This document shows, one piece after another, positions 32,348-41,129 of a stretch of DNA of 64,000 nucleotides; the first letter of the stretch is position 1; the number at the start of each line of letters is the position of its first letter. Origin of the DNA: Kribbella sp. ALI-6-A (GTDB taxonomy: Bacteria; Actinomycetota; Actinomycetes; Propionibacteriales; Kribbellaceae); the NCBI RefSeq assembly GCF_001984195.1, contig NZ_MTQN01000012.1:1674001-1738000 (forward strand), read 5' to 3'. The position numbers and the translations under genes were made by a program. The notes under the pieces are model-generated. The model was not told the origin of the DNA. It worked only from the letters and a program-made list of their open reading frames with translations, and made no database searches.

Positions 32348-34393
32348 TCAGCGGCCGACGAACGGCAGATCGCGGATCACCGGCAGCTCCCGCACGTCGC
32401 CGAGCGTAGGGCTGGAGAAGTCGGGCAGCCGGAAGGTGTCGGCGAGCGGAGCCCAGTTCGTGCCGGCGGTGAAGCCCCGGTACGCGAGCATCGCGGTGAC
32501 CACCAGCAAGGCGATGGACGCCAGCGCGCTCAGCCAGGCCGGCCGGAACACCGTCCGGAGCCCGGCCCGCGCACCCCGCCGCAGCGAGGAACCACCCGGA
32601 CCACCCCATGCGGTCAGCAGCCCGATGACTGCGCCGACCGCCGTGCTCACCGGCGCCAGCGGTACCCAGTCGAAGCCCATCGCCACCGCCACGATCAGCG
32701 TGGTGATCCCACCGACGGTGAAGCCGACGATGACCGGCAGCAGCGCGGCAGGCAGCGACACCAGCGTCGCGCTGGTCAGATGCACCGGGCTGGCGGCAAC
32801 CGCCACGAACCCGTCCGACTTCCCGCGATAGCCACGGGCTTCCCGCCGCCGCAGCAACGCCGTACTGGACTTGTCGACCATGCGGGCAAGGACAGTCAGG
32901 GCTCCGGCGACCAGCATGCCCAGGACCGGCAGTACGGCGATCAGCGCGGCCAGAGCGAGTAGCAGGGCGAAGAGCAGGCCGCCACGGGATGCGGGTGGCA
33001 GCGGCGGACCGGACGGGCGCTTCTCGATCGCCTTGTCGTACTGCGGTTTCGCCGGCACCGGGTAGTTGGACGCGGGTGGCTGGGGAGCGTAGATCGGTCC
33101 GGTCGGCGGTGCGTAGTTCGGCCCAGTTGCTGGTCCGCCCAGACCAGCGGGCGCCGGCTGGTACGGCAGCGGCATCGCCGGTGGAGCAGCGGCTCCGGGG
33201 ACCGGGCTGTACGTGGCCGGATGCACCGGTACGGCGGACGCCTTCGCCGCGAGCCGGGCGGCCTTCTGCTCGGCGGCGACGTCCCGCAGCTTGTCGCGGA
33301 GCGGCGCGAACGCCGAGAGCGGCGGAATCACCGGTGGCACGAGCTGGGCGACCTCAGCCGGGTCGGGGTCGCCCGGAGCGTCGTCACCCGGCATCACCCG
33401 AGTCCCGTCGGGCATTACGCGCGTGCCGCCGTCCGGCATCAGCCGCGTCCCGGCGACAGTCGGCGCGTCCTCCGCCGCGACCTGTGCCATCACGGCGGTC
33501 GGCGGGTGCAGCTGGACGGTCTCCTTCGCGGTCAGCACCTCGGCGGGCGGAACCAGCGCGTCCCGGCCCTCGGCGTACCGGTTGAGGCCGGTCATGATCT
33601 CGAGCTGCGTCGGCCGGTCCCGCCGGTCCGGCGACAGCGCTGCGGCGAGCAACGGCTTCAGCCGCGGGTCCAGGCCCTCCAGGTCGGCCTGACCGCTGTG
33701 GACCCGGCTCAGCACGACCTCGAACGGTCCCTTGCCGAACGGCCGGCGTCCGGTCGCGGCGTACGCCACCGTCGCCGCCCAGCCCCACCAGTCCGCCGAC
33801 TCGGACACCATCTCGCCCTCGATGAGCTCCGGAGCCAGGTAGCCCGGCGTACCGATCACCAGACCGGTCTGGGTCAGCCGCAGGTCGTCGGCGGCCTGGG
33901 CGATGCCGAAGTCGATCATCACCGGCTTGCCGTTGAACATCATCACGTTGCCCGGCTTGAGATCGCGGTGGATCACTCCGGCCGCGTGGATCGCCTGCAG
34001 CGACTCGGCCAGACAGCCGGCCAGCGGCAGCCAGCGCTGCGGCGTCAGCGGGCCGCGGTCGTCCACCTGCTCGTCCAGCGGACGCCCCGGGACGAAGCGC
34101 GTCACCAGGTACGGCCGGTCACCGCGCAGGTCGTGGTCGAGGATGCCGGCCACACCGGGGTGGTCGATCCGGCGCAGCGTCGTCGCCTCGCGCTCCAGCC
34201 GGGCCCGGGCGGTCGGGTCGTGCGCCACGTGCGGGCGCAGCACCTTGAGCGCCACCTCACGCCGTTCCGGCCCTTCGGCCAGGTAGACGACGCCCATGCC
34301 GCCCTGCCCGAGCCGCCGGATCAGCCGGTACGGCCCGATCCGTTCCTCCGCCTCCACCGGCTTGTCCACCGGCAGGCCCCCTGTACCCGACAT
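32348..34393 (-). CDS. Membrane-anchored Ser/Thr protein kinase
   Basis: A 681-residue Hanks-type kinase. The N-terminal domain has LGQGGMGVVY (P-loop), Lys50 in VALKVL, HRDLKPGN with catalytic Asp144, and DFG with Asp161. A proline- and alanine-rich linker (about 310-490) contains the short tandem unit GTR(L/V)MPDG three times. The C-terminal 180 residues hold four to five membrane helices (LLFALLLALAALIAVLPVLG onward) instead of the PASTA sensor of PknB. It is therefore a multi-pass kinase of unknown signal. TACGGT lies 7 nt before the ATG, suggesting a leaderless message. Confidence 0.9.
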   Translation of the reverse strand: MSGTGGLPVDKPVEAEERIGPYRLIRRLGQGGMGVVYLAEGPERREVALKVLRPHVAHDPTARARLEREATTLRRIDHPGVAGILDHDLRGDRPYLVTRFVPGRPLDEQVDDRGPLTPQRWLPLAGCLAESLQAIHAAGVIHRDLKPGNVMMFNGKPVMIDFGIAQAADDLRLTQTGLVIGTPGYLAPELIEGEMVSESADWWGWAATVAYAATGRRPFGKGPFEVVLSRVHSGQADLEGLDPRLKPLLAAALSPDRRDRPTQLEIMTGLNRYAEGRDALVPPAEVLTAKETVQLHPPTAVMAQVAAEDAPTVAGTRLMPDGGTRVMPDGTRVMPGDDAPGDPDPAEVAQLVPPVIPPLSAFAPLRDKLRDVAAEQKAARLAAKASAVPVHPATYSPVPGAAAPPAMPLPYQPAPAGLGGPATGPNYAPPTGPIYAPQPPASNYPVPAKPQYDKAIEKRPSGPPLPPASRGGLLFALLLALAALIAVLPVLGMLVAGALTVLARMVDKSSTALLRRREARGYRGKSDGFVAVAASPVHLTSATLVSLPAALLPVIVGFTVGGITTLIVAVAMGFDWVPLAPVSTAVGAVIGLLTAWGGPGGSSLRRGARAGLRTVFRPAWLSALASIALLVVTAMLAYRGFTAGTNWAPLADTFRLPDFSSPTLGDVRELPVIRDLPFVGR

Positions 34394-34400
34394 GCCATCT

Positions 34401-34406
34401 ACCGTA
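34401..34406 (-). promoter_or_regulatory. -10 box of the leaderless kinase gene
   Basis: On the minus strand TACGGT precedes the ATG by 7 nt, with no ribosome site between them. Confidence 0.35.
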
Positions 34407-34522
34407 CGTCGGCACCAGCCCACCCCCCCCGGCTCCGGCGGCATGACCCCGGACGTAATCGTCGCCGTACAGCTTCCCGGCCAGGCTGGTCCCACCAGCA
34501 CAGATCACCGGGAGGGACCGAG

Positions 34523-34843
34523 ATGACGCACTACGCGATCGCCAACCTGAGCAACGTCCGGATGGGCGCCGAGATCGTCGAGTACCTGGAGCGGATCGAC
34601 GCCACGCTCGCGCCGTACGACGGCCACTTCATCGTGCACGGGAACCAGCCGGAGCACCTGGAGGGCGAGTGGCCGGGCACGCTGATCGTGATCGAGTTCC
34701 CCAGCTACGAGCAGGCCCGCGGCTGGTACGACTCCCCGGCGTACCAGGAGATCCTGCCGCTGCGGACCGGCAACTCCGACGGTGTGACGATGCTCATCGA
34801 GGGAGTGGACCGCGACCACGTCGCCACGGACGTGCTCGGTTAG
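34523..34843 (+). CDS. DUF1330 family protein
   Basis: A 106-residue ferredoxin-like dimeric alpha/beta-barrel protein. YAIANLSNVRMGAEIVEYLERIDATLAPYDGHFIVHG and PGTLIVIEFPSYEQARGWYDSPAYQEILPLR are the two hallmark blocks of DUF1330. The function of the family is unknown. The ATG has GGGAGG 8 nt upstream. It is a single-gene unit ending in a strong hairpin that overlaps its stop codon. Confidence 0.9.
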   Translation: MTHYAIANLSNVRMGAEIVEYLERIDATLAPYDGHFIVHGNQPEHLEGEWPGTLIVIEFPSYEQARGWYDSPAYQEILPLRTGNSDGVTMLIEGVDRDHVATDVLG

Positions 34844-34886
34844 GACGCGGCCGGTGCCTCGGGGCGGTGGGCGCCGGCCGCGTCCT
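34842..34886. terminator. Bidirectional terminator after the DUF1330 gene
   Basis: AGGACGCGGCCGG pairs perfectly with CCGGCCGCGTCCT over a 19-nt loop; it also lies just beyond the stop of the convergent esterase gene. Confidence 0.75.
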
Positions 34887-34888
34887 GG

Positions 34889-36992
34889 TCAGGTGACGGG
34901 CAGCTTGAAGGCGAGCAGGCCCGCTCCGGTCGCGTTGGTGATCCAGGGGCCCGCGCCCAGGTGGCCCTGGTAGGTCAGGCCGGTCACAGCCGTGGCCGGG
35001 CCCGAGAGCGTCAGCACGAGCTTGCCGCCGGGCTGGTAGGCCACCGACGTCACTGAGACGGCTCCGCCCTCCACCACGAAGTCGGCGTGAGCACCGGCGT
35101 CCACGGTCAGCGGATCGGTCGACCGAAGCTGTACGACGAGCTGCGATCCGCCGGCGGTCACAGCCGACGGGTTCGGCGGCGCGACACCAGCGGACGGGCC
35201 GCCGTACAGGTCTCTGCCCAGTACGGCGAACGCATGGTCGCCCATCTCCCGATAGCCACCGAGGTACGCGTAGTGGCAGCCGTCGTGGCCGGACAGCCCG
35301 TTGGTGGACAGCAGCGTCACGCCGGCCGTGTCGCCGAGCTGCCGCTGGGCCTCGCGGAGGTTCATGTTGGTCGTCGTACCGCAGGGGGAGGTGCGCACCT
35401 GGTACACGTAGTACCGGCTGGCCGTGCCGAAGTCGGAGCGCCAGTCCTGCAGCAGCTCGCTGAACCCGGCGACGTGCACCGCGGCGTTGTCGTTGTCGGA
35501 CTCGCCCTGGTACCAGAGGACTCCCCTGACGTTGCCCAGCACGCCGGCCGCCTGCAGGCGTTGCCGGAGCCGGCCGTAGTTCGAGCCGAGGTCGTTAGGT
35601 GCGGCGTCGTTGCGCTGGAAGAAGCTGATCGGCTGACCGCCGTGCGCGCCGTTGAACAGCGCCACCGGCACCTTGTACGTGTCCACGAGCTTGCGGCCCA
35701 TCCGGATCGCCCACTGGCCGACCGAGCCGGACTGGTTGGTCACGTCACCGGTCGCGTAGTGCCAGACCCGGTCCGCACCGGAGATGGTGCCGTCAGACGT
35801 CGGCGTACCGAAGCTGCGCAGGTACGGCGACTCCTCCGCGTTCGCGGCGCCGCTGTACTTGGCCGCCTCCGCGTTGGACTGGCCCTGGACGACCAGCACG
35901 TCACCGGCGACCACGCCGTCGCGCCGGGCGACCACCCGGTCGATGCCAGGCCCCGTGGCTCGCAGCTCGAAGCTGTACTCGTGCAGCCCCGCCGTGACCC
36001 GCGGGGTGAAGCGGAACGACTTGGAGGACGAGGAGAACGTCTCGGTCCGCCCGTTGCCCGTCACCCGCAGCTGCACTCGCCGTACGCCGGGATCGGTGAC
36101 CGTGCCCGCCACCGGTACGACGGCGCCGTTCCGGCTGTCGCGGGGGATCAGCTGCCGGTCCTGCGGCGACTCCGTCACGCTGACCAACGCCGTCCGCACG
36201 TACGCCGTCAGCCGGCGCTGGGAGTAGCGGCTCGCGTTGTTGGCGAAGGTCCAGTCCGGCTGGCCGGCGTTGTTCGTGCCGATGCCGAGCGACAGCGTGC
36301 CGTTGGCGGACTCGGTGAACGTGTTGATCGCGAACACCTGCTTGGCTGCCATGCTCGACGGCCGGTCCGCGCCGATCTGACCGACCTGGAAACGAGCCGT
36401 AGCCCAGCGGTGAGGTCGGGTTGTCGTCCACGTCGAAGGTGATCGGCGACGCGTTGGCCACTTGGGTGCTGGCGCTCTCCTGGTACTGGTTCGGCCACAT
36501 CTCCAGGTAGCCGGTCTGGCCGCTGCCGGTGGTCACGCCCGGCACATTGGACCGGACCTCCAGGTCGCCGACTCGCTGCCGGACGAGCTCACCAGGGCGC
36601 GTCGGCAGGCCGATCCGGGTAGCGGTCGCGGTGAACGGCTCCATCGCCGCCCAGACCCACTGCGGTCCGTCCGGCCCGTTCAGCTCGACGCAGTAGCCGA
36701 CCCGGTCGAAGTTGGAGCCGACCTCACCGGTCCGGTTCAGGCTGTACGGCGGGGTCTGGTTCAGGAAGCTACCGCGCTCCGGCAGGTCGAGCTGGAGCAC
36801 AGGGATGAAGCCTGCCGCCGCACTGTCGCAAGCCGTCGCGGCTGCAGCGGCAGAGGCGCCGTGCACGGCCGACGCCGGGGTCATCACTGCGTTGAGCGAG
36901 ACACCGGCGGCCAGCACCGTGGTGGCGACGGCGATGAGCGAACCGGCGTGGGGACGGCGTACCAGGGCGCGGGCGGGCGCGGAACGAGGCAT
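34889..36992 (-). pseudogene. Secreted sialate O-acetylesterase-like protein, interrupted by a frameshift
   Basis: The N-terminal part (36992 down to about 36400) has a signal peptide (RRPHAGSLIAVATTVLAAGVSLNAVMTP cut by positions 10-37) and a beta-rich region ending DDNPTSPLGYG. From about 36391 the matching continuation is in another frame (FQVGQIGADRPSSMAAKQ), running to 34889 with the SASA/SGNH esterase domain: VVQGQSNAEA, ALFNGAHGGQPISFF, WYQGESDND and DGCHYAYLG. The 2104-bp span is 3n+1, consistent with one extra base near 36391-36400. Such enzymes deacetylate polysaccharides outside the cell. It is either a recent pseudogene or a sequencing error; no other damage is seen. A GGAGG site precedes the ATG. 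Confidence 0.75.
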
Positions 36993-37189
36993 GGGCGGAC
37001 CTCCGGTGGCGGGATGTCTCCACCATGGGTAGCGGACCGATCACTGTTGGTGCGAGCGCCTTGCGCCCAGCGGTCCTTCTCCTGCGCCCAGTGGCGGTCC
37101 GGGCCTGCTGCACCGAGCTGGCCAGATCCTGTCGAAGACCGGCCGCCGGACAGCTGGCCGCGGCTGCCGCCGCCCGTTGGGATGGAGCC

Positions 37190-37783
37190 ATGCGGATCGA
37201 GATGCTGGTGTTCGACGGTGTGGACGAGATGGACGTGATGGGCCCGTTCGAGGTGTGGAGCCACGCGGCGGCGCGCACGGACGAGCTGGAGCTCGCACTG
37301 GTCGGGCTGGACGGCCCGGTCGAGGTCACTGGGATGCACGGGCTGCAGTTCCGCGCACCGGTCGGTCTGGGGACGCCGAACGCCCTCTTCGTGCCGGGCG
37401 GTGGCTGGCTCAACCGGGCCGAGCGCGGCTCATGGGCCGAGGCTCAGCGCGGGGTGCTCCCGGCACGGCTCGCTGAGCTGGCCCCGCAGCTCGACTGGAT
37501 CGGCTCGGTCTGCACCGGCTCGATGTTGCTGGGCGAGGCCGGGCTGGTGAAGGGCCGGCCGGCCACCACGAACCGCAACGCCTGGGAGGAGTTCACGGCG
37601 TACGGGCCGGAGCTGAAGAAGAACCGGGTCGTCGACGACGGCACGCTGGTCACCGCCGGAGGCATCACGGCGGGCATCGACCTGGCCCTGCGGATCGTCG
37701 AGCGCGACCTGTCGCACGAGCTGGCCGACCGGATCGCCGCCTCGATGGAGTACACCCGCGACCGCGATCTGTACGTCAGCTGA
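37190..37783 (+). CDS. DJ-1/PfpI family protein
   Basis: A 197-residue alpha/beta protein of the glutamine-amidotransferase-like superfamily. MLVFDGVDEMDVMGPFEVW is the family start with the conserved acidic residue, and the nucleophile-elbow cysteine lies in GSVCTGSMLLGEAGL. GRPATTNRNAWEEF and TAGGITAGIDLALRIVE follow, as in isonitrile hydratase-like members and the sensor domain of some AraC regulators. No helix-turn-helix is attached. The ATG at 37190 has a GGAG site; the frame is open further back without support. Confidence 0.85.
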   Translation: MRIEMLVFDGVDEMDVMGPFEVWSHAAARTDELELALVGLDGPVEVTGMHGLQFRAPVGLGTPNALFVPGGGWLNRAERGSWAEAQRGVLPARLAELAPQLDWIGSVCTGSMLLGEAGLVKGRPATTNRNAWEEFTAYGPELKKNRVVDDGTLVTAGGITAGIDLALRIVERDLSHELADRIAASMEYTRDRDLYVS

Positions 37784-38926
37784 TCACCGCCGCCGCAGCA
37801 GTACGCCGCGGCTGCCGCGTTTGCGCAGGTAGGCCCGGCCGCTGACGACCGGCTCGAACCGCGGCGCGGCCAGCTCGACCTGCTCCTCGACACTCCAGCC
37901 CGACGGCCAGGACTGCGCTGCGAGCTTCACCGGCTCCATCGCCACGAACAACCGATCCGTCGGGAACCGGTCCAGCAATGCCAGGTCCTGCGCGTAGTAC
38001 AGCAACTCGATCAGCAGGTACGCCGAGCCGGTGAGCCGCCGAGTGGTCGTCAGGTCCTCGTAGCTGTGCGGGTGCACGCGCAGGTTGCCGGGCGCAGTCA
38101 CGGTCAGCGCGCGGAGGCGCTCCAGGAAGGCCGGGTTCGGCTCGGTCGCGTCGACCGAGTAGCCCTCGGCCAGCAGCCGCCGGGTCAGCGCACCCTCGCA
38201 GGCGCCCACCTCGATCACCCGCCCGGCCGCCGGGTCCAGGTGCGACCGCACCCAGTCCAGCACCGCGTCCAGCCGATCCACCTCGTACGGCGACGTCGCG
38301 AACTCCCACGGGTCGGACACCGTCGCGGCGTGCTCGCCCCTGCCGCCCATCACGGCGTACAGGCGGGCCCGCTCGTCCGGAGTCGACCCGAAGAATCGCT
38401 CGACCGAGTGGACCCTCGAGGTGAGCAGCGCGTCGTCGTCCTGCTCGTCCAGTCCCAGCAGCGCGGTGCCGTGCGTGTTGACGAAGTCGAGCTTGCTCTC
38501 GATCAGCGACGGGCTCAGTCGCTCGTCGATGTCGGTGATCCACTGGAACCAGTGCGCGTCGCCCACCGCGTGCAGCACCGGAGCACGGCGTACGAGGTCG
38601 GCCAGCTCGAGACCCCAGCGGCCACGGCGTTCGCGACGGTCGGCCGGGTTGTGGGTCCAGACAGTCGCCTCGACGTCACCGGTCTCCAGGGCGATCGCGT
38701 CGGCGGCGGTGCCGGGGGAGAACGGCTTGGCGCCGTCGGAGGAGCCGGCGAGCAGATCGGCAAGGGGAGCCAGTCGGCCGGCCAGGGGAACATCGACCGG
38801 CAGCTTGAGATAGGCGCCGCGATCGGCGACGAGCAGGTGGACCTCGCGACCACGGGCCGGGTCGAGCACGGACAGGAAATCGACGACTACATCTTCCGGA
38901 CGGAGTACCGCGACGACATCGATCAC
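37784..38926 (-). CDS. SAM-dependent methyltransferase (NodS-like) with extra N-terminal domain
   Basis: A 380-residue protein. The C-terminal half (about 235-370) is a class I methyltransferase: RVIEVGACEGALTRRLLAEGYSVDATEPNPAFLERLRAL is the SAM-binding region and SAYLLIELLYYAQDLALLDRF follows, as in NodS. The N-terminal 220 residues are less clear; VWTHNPADRRERRGRWG recalls part of PIG-L-type deacetylases found next to NodS-like enzymes, but key residues were not confirmed. The GTG start has TAAAAT 6 nt upstream and no ribosome site, suggesting a leaderless transcript. Its stop abuts the DJ-1 gene. Confidence 0.75.
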   Translation of the reverse strand: MIDVVAVLRPEDVVVDFLSVLDPARGREVHLLVADRGAYLKLPVDVPLAGRLAPLADLLAGSSDGAKPFSPGTAADAIALETGDVEATVWTHNPADRRERRGRWGLELADLVRRAPVLHAVGDAHWFQWITDIDERLSPSLIESKLDFVNTHGTALLGLDEQDDDALLTSRVHSVERFFGSTPDERARLYAVMGGRGEHAATVSDPWEFATSPYEVDRLDAVLDWVRSHLDPAAGRVIEVGACEGALTRRLLAEGYSVDATEPNPAFLERLRALTVTAPGNLRVHPHSYEDLTTTRRLTGSAYLLIELLYYAQDLALLDRFPTDRLFVAMEPVKLAAQSWPSGWSVEEQVELAAPRFEPVVSGRAYLRKRGSRGVLLRRR

Positions 38927-38932
38927 CGAGCC

Positions 38933-38938
38933 ATTTTA
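38933..38938 (-). promoter_or_regulatory. -10 box of the leaderless methyltransferase gene
   Basis: On the minus strand TAAAAT, close to the TATAAT consensus and striking in this GC-rich DNA, lies 6 nt before the GTG at 38926. Confidence 0.5.
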
Positions 38939-38977
38939 CGCAAGATCTCTGCGAAATTCCTGTCGGAGCGTGTCGGC

Positions 38978-39544
38978 TCAGTCCCGCAGTAAGGCCGCGA
39001 CAGCCTCGGTGACGACCTTGCGCCGGTCGGCCGACGACTTCTGCTCGACGAGGGCGTCGTACTCCGGCGTCATGCTCGCCCACAACGCGGCTTGGTGGAT
39101 GACCAGGCTGAGCAGCACGATCGGCTCGTACTTGGTGGGGAGCAAGCCTTCGCGCTGGGCCTGCGCGATCGCCTCGGTCTTGTGCCGGTTGCTCTCGATG
39201 ATCTTGTCCAGTGGCGCGTTGGTGCCGGCGCGCTCCAGCCGGTACCAGGTCGCGAGTCGCTGGATCTCCGGGTGCTGCTCGTAGCCGTCGAACAGGCGGC
39301 CGGCGTACTCGGGCAGGTCGGTCGGGTCGATCGGGGTCGCGCTCACCGTGTGGTCGACGATCTCGCTGAAAACCGCGTCGAACAGGCCGTCCTTGCTGCC
39401 GAAGTAGTGGTAGATCTGCGCCTTGTTCGAGCCGGACTCGGCGGCGATCCGGTCCACCCGGGCGCCGGCGATGCCGTACGCACTGAACTCCTTGCGGGCT
39501 GCCTGCAGCAGTCGCTTCCTGGTTGCCTCAGCGTCTCCGGCCAT
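38978..39544 (-). CDS. TetR family transcriptional regulator
   Basis: A 188-residue repressor-type regulator. The N-terminal helix-turn-helix is RKRLLQAARKEFSAYGIAGARVDRIAAESGSNKAQIYHYFGSKDGLFDAVF in two overlapping blocks, and the rest is a helical ligand domain. It is divergent from a short-chain dehydrogenase gene, with a near-perfect dyad between at 39606-39619. TAGTCT lies 6 nt before the ATG, so the message may be leaderless. Confidence 0.88.
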   Translation of the reverse strand: MAGDAEATRKRLLQAARKEFSAYGIAGARVDRIAAESGSNKAQIYHYFGSKDGLFDAVFSEIVDHTVSATPIDPTDLPEYAGRLFDGYEQHPEIQRLATWYRLERAGTNAPLDKIIESNRHKTEAIAQAQREGLLPTKYEPIVLLSLVIHQAALWASMTPEYDALVEQKSSADRRKVVTEAVAALLRD

Positions 39545-39605
39545 GTCCCCAGACTACCTTACTAACCAGATAGTTGACGGCGATGATTCTGCGTGCTTCA
39601 CTTCA

Positions 39606-39619
39606 ACTAACTAGTCAGT
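39606..39619. promoter_or_regulatory. TetR operator candidate upstream of the SDR gene
   Basis: ACTAACTAGTCAGT is a dyad of the form ACTnACTAGTnAGT. It lies 23 bp before the SDR ATG, in AT-rich DNA unlike the surroundings. A weaker relative, ACTA-6 nt-TAGT, is near 39560. Confidence 0.5.
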
Positions 39620-39642
39620 CAGGAACGAAAAGAGGCAGCACG

Positions 39643-40506
39643 ATGAAGCAGCAGGTCCTTCTCGTCACCGGCAGTTCGCGCGGTCTGGGCCGCGAGATCG
39701 CGCAGGCCGCACTGGCCACCGGACACCAGGTGGTCGCCACCGCCCGCCGGCCCGAGCAGCTCTCCGACCTGGTCACCCAGTACGGCGACCAGGTGCGCGC
39801 GGTCGCGCTGGATGTCACCGACTTCGCCGCCGCGCAGGCTGCCGTGCGGGAGGCGGTGGAGGCGTTCGGACGGCTGGACGTGGTGGTGAACAACGCGGGC
39901 TACGCCAACTTCGTGGCGTTCGAGGACATCCCGCTGGACGACTTCCGCGAGCAGGTCGAGACGAACCTGTTCGGCGTGGTCAACGTGACCCGCGCGGCAC
40001 TGCCGGTCTTCCGCTCGCAGGGCGCCGGGTACTTCGTCCAGGTGTCGTCGGTCGGAGGACGCTCGGTCGCACCCGGGCTGTCGGCGTACCAGGCGGCGAA
40101 GTGGGCGGTCGGCGGATTCTCGGGCGTGCTGGCGCGCGAGCTCAATCCGCTGGGCATCAAGGTGACCGTGCTCGAGCCGGGTGGTATGAGCACGGACTGG
40201 GCCGGATCGTCGATGAAGATCTACCCGATCAGCGAGGCGTACGAGCAGTCGATCGGCCGGCTGCGGGACTACATGACCGGCGGGATCGCCGGCAGTGACC
40301 CGGCGAAGGTCGCGCAGGTCGTGCTGCAACTGGCCGACAGTGACGAGGTGCCCGAGCGGTTGCTGCTCGGCAGCGACGCGCTGATCGTCGCCGAGGACTA
40401 CGAGCGGCAGCGTGCGGAGGAGGGCGCCCGGTGGATCGGAACGAGCCGCTCGACCGACGCCGACGAGACCAGCCCGGCTGAGCTCGACCCGCTCGCTCAT
40501 CTCTGA
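39643..40506 (+). CDS. Short-chain dehydrogenase/reductase
   Basis: A 287-residue classical SDR. TGSSRGLGREIA is the cofactor-binding TGxxxGxG turn, NNAGYANF the NNAG motif, VSSVGGRS carries the catalytic serine and YQAAK the tyrosine and lysine. Substrate unknown; such SDRs reduce or oxidise carbonyl compounds with NAD(P). It is probably repressed by the divergent TetR protein until an inducer is present. The ATG at 39643 has an AGAGG site. Confidence 0.9.
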   Translation: MKQQVLLVTGSSRGLGREIAQAALATGHQVVATARRPEQLSDLVTQYGDQVRAVALDVTDFAAAQAAVREAVEAFGRLDVVVNNAGYANFVAFEDIPLDDFREQVETNLFGVVNVTRAALPVFRSQGAGYFVQVSSVGGRSVAPGLSAYQAAKWAVGGFSGVLARELNPLGIKVTVLEPGGMSTDWAGSSMKIYPISEAYEQSIGRLRDYMTGGIAGSDPAKVAQVVLQLADSDEVPERLLLGSDALIVAEDYERQRAEEGARWIGTSRSTDADETSPAELDPLAHL

Positions 40507-40555
40507 TCGACCCAGGGTCGCCGCTGTCGCGGCGGCCCGGGAACCCGGGACGGCG

Positions 40556-40561
40556 TAGGTT
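40556..40561 (+). promoter_or_regulatory. -10 box of the leaderless lipoprotein gene
   Basis: TAGGTT lies 7 nt before the GTG at 40569, without a ribosome site. Confidence 0.4.
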
Positions 40562-40568
40562 CGCGAGC

Positions 40569-41129
40569 GTGAGGCTCTGTGTGCTGCTGATCGTTGTGCT
40601 GGTCGCCGGGTGTGGAACCGAGGTGGCGAGCCGCGGCGCGCCGCCTCCCGCGACCCCGGTGCCGACCGGCGAAGCGACCGGAGGACCAATTCCGACTCCG
40701 CCGCCGAAGGTGTGCCCCGCGTCCGGAGCGCAGGTCACGGTCGGCCCGGTCGAGGCCGCGCTCGGGCACCGCGCGGTCGTGCTGACCGTGACGAACTGCC
40801 GGCCGGCGACGCTCACGCTCGACGGGTATCCGGAGGTCGCCGTCCTGGACTACTGGCGCAAGCCGCTCGGTACGACGGTCGCGCACGACTCGTCGTACAT
40901 GGCGATCGATCCGGGGCCGAAGCCGGTCCGGCTGCGCAAGGGCCAGACCGCGCTGGCGGTTGTTGCCTGGAGCAACACCGTGGCGGACGGCGCCGATCCG
41001 CAGACCGGGCAGTTCCTGAAGGTCGCGGCGCGCACGGGCGAAAGCCAGGCCGTCTGGCCGGTGGTGACCGATCTCGGCACCACCGGCAAGCTCGAGCTGA
41101 CGGCCTGGGCGCGGGAACTGAGGAACTAG
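40569..41129 (+). CDS. DUF4232-like lipoprotein
   Basis: A 186-residue exported protein with a short signal peptide ending in the lipobox LVAGC, so Cys15 would be lipidated. A proline- and threonine-rich linker follows (about 22-47), then a beta-rich domain: VEAALGHRAVVLTVTNCRPATLTLDGYPEVAVLD and RKGQTALAVVAWSN, which fits DUF4232, a domain of unknown role in actinobacterial lipoproteins. Its TAG overlaps the stop of the convergent SDR gene. Confidence 0.8.
   Translation: MRLCVLLIVVLVAGCGTEVASRGAPPPATPVPTGEATGGPIPTPPPKVCPASGAQVTVGPVEAALGHRAVVLTVTNCRPATLTLDGYPEVAVLDYWRKPLGTTVAHDSSYMAIDPGPKPVRLRKGQTALAVVAWSNTVADGADPQTGQFLKVAARTGESQAVWPVVTDLGTTGKLELTAWARELRN

Noticed and set aside
33400-33480. 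Short tandem repeat coding GTR(L/V)MPDG, considered as a CRISPR-like or DNA repeat element
   Set aside because: Only three units, in frame within the kinase linker, with no spacers; it is a protein repeat.
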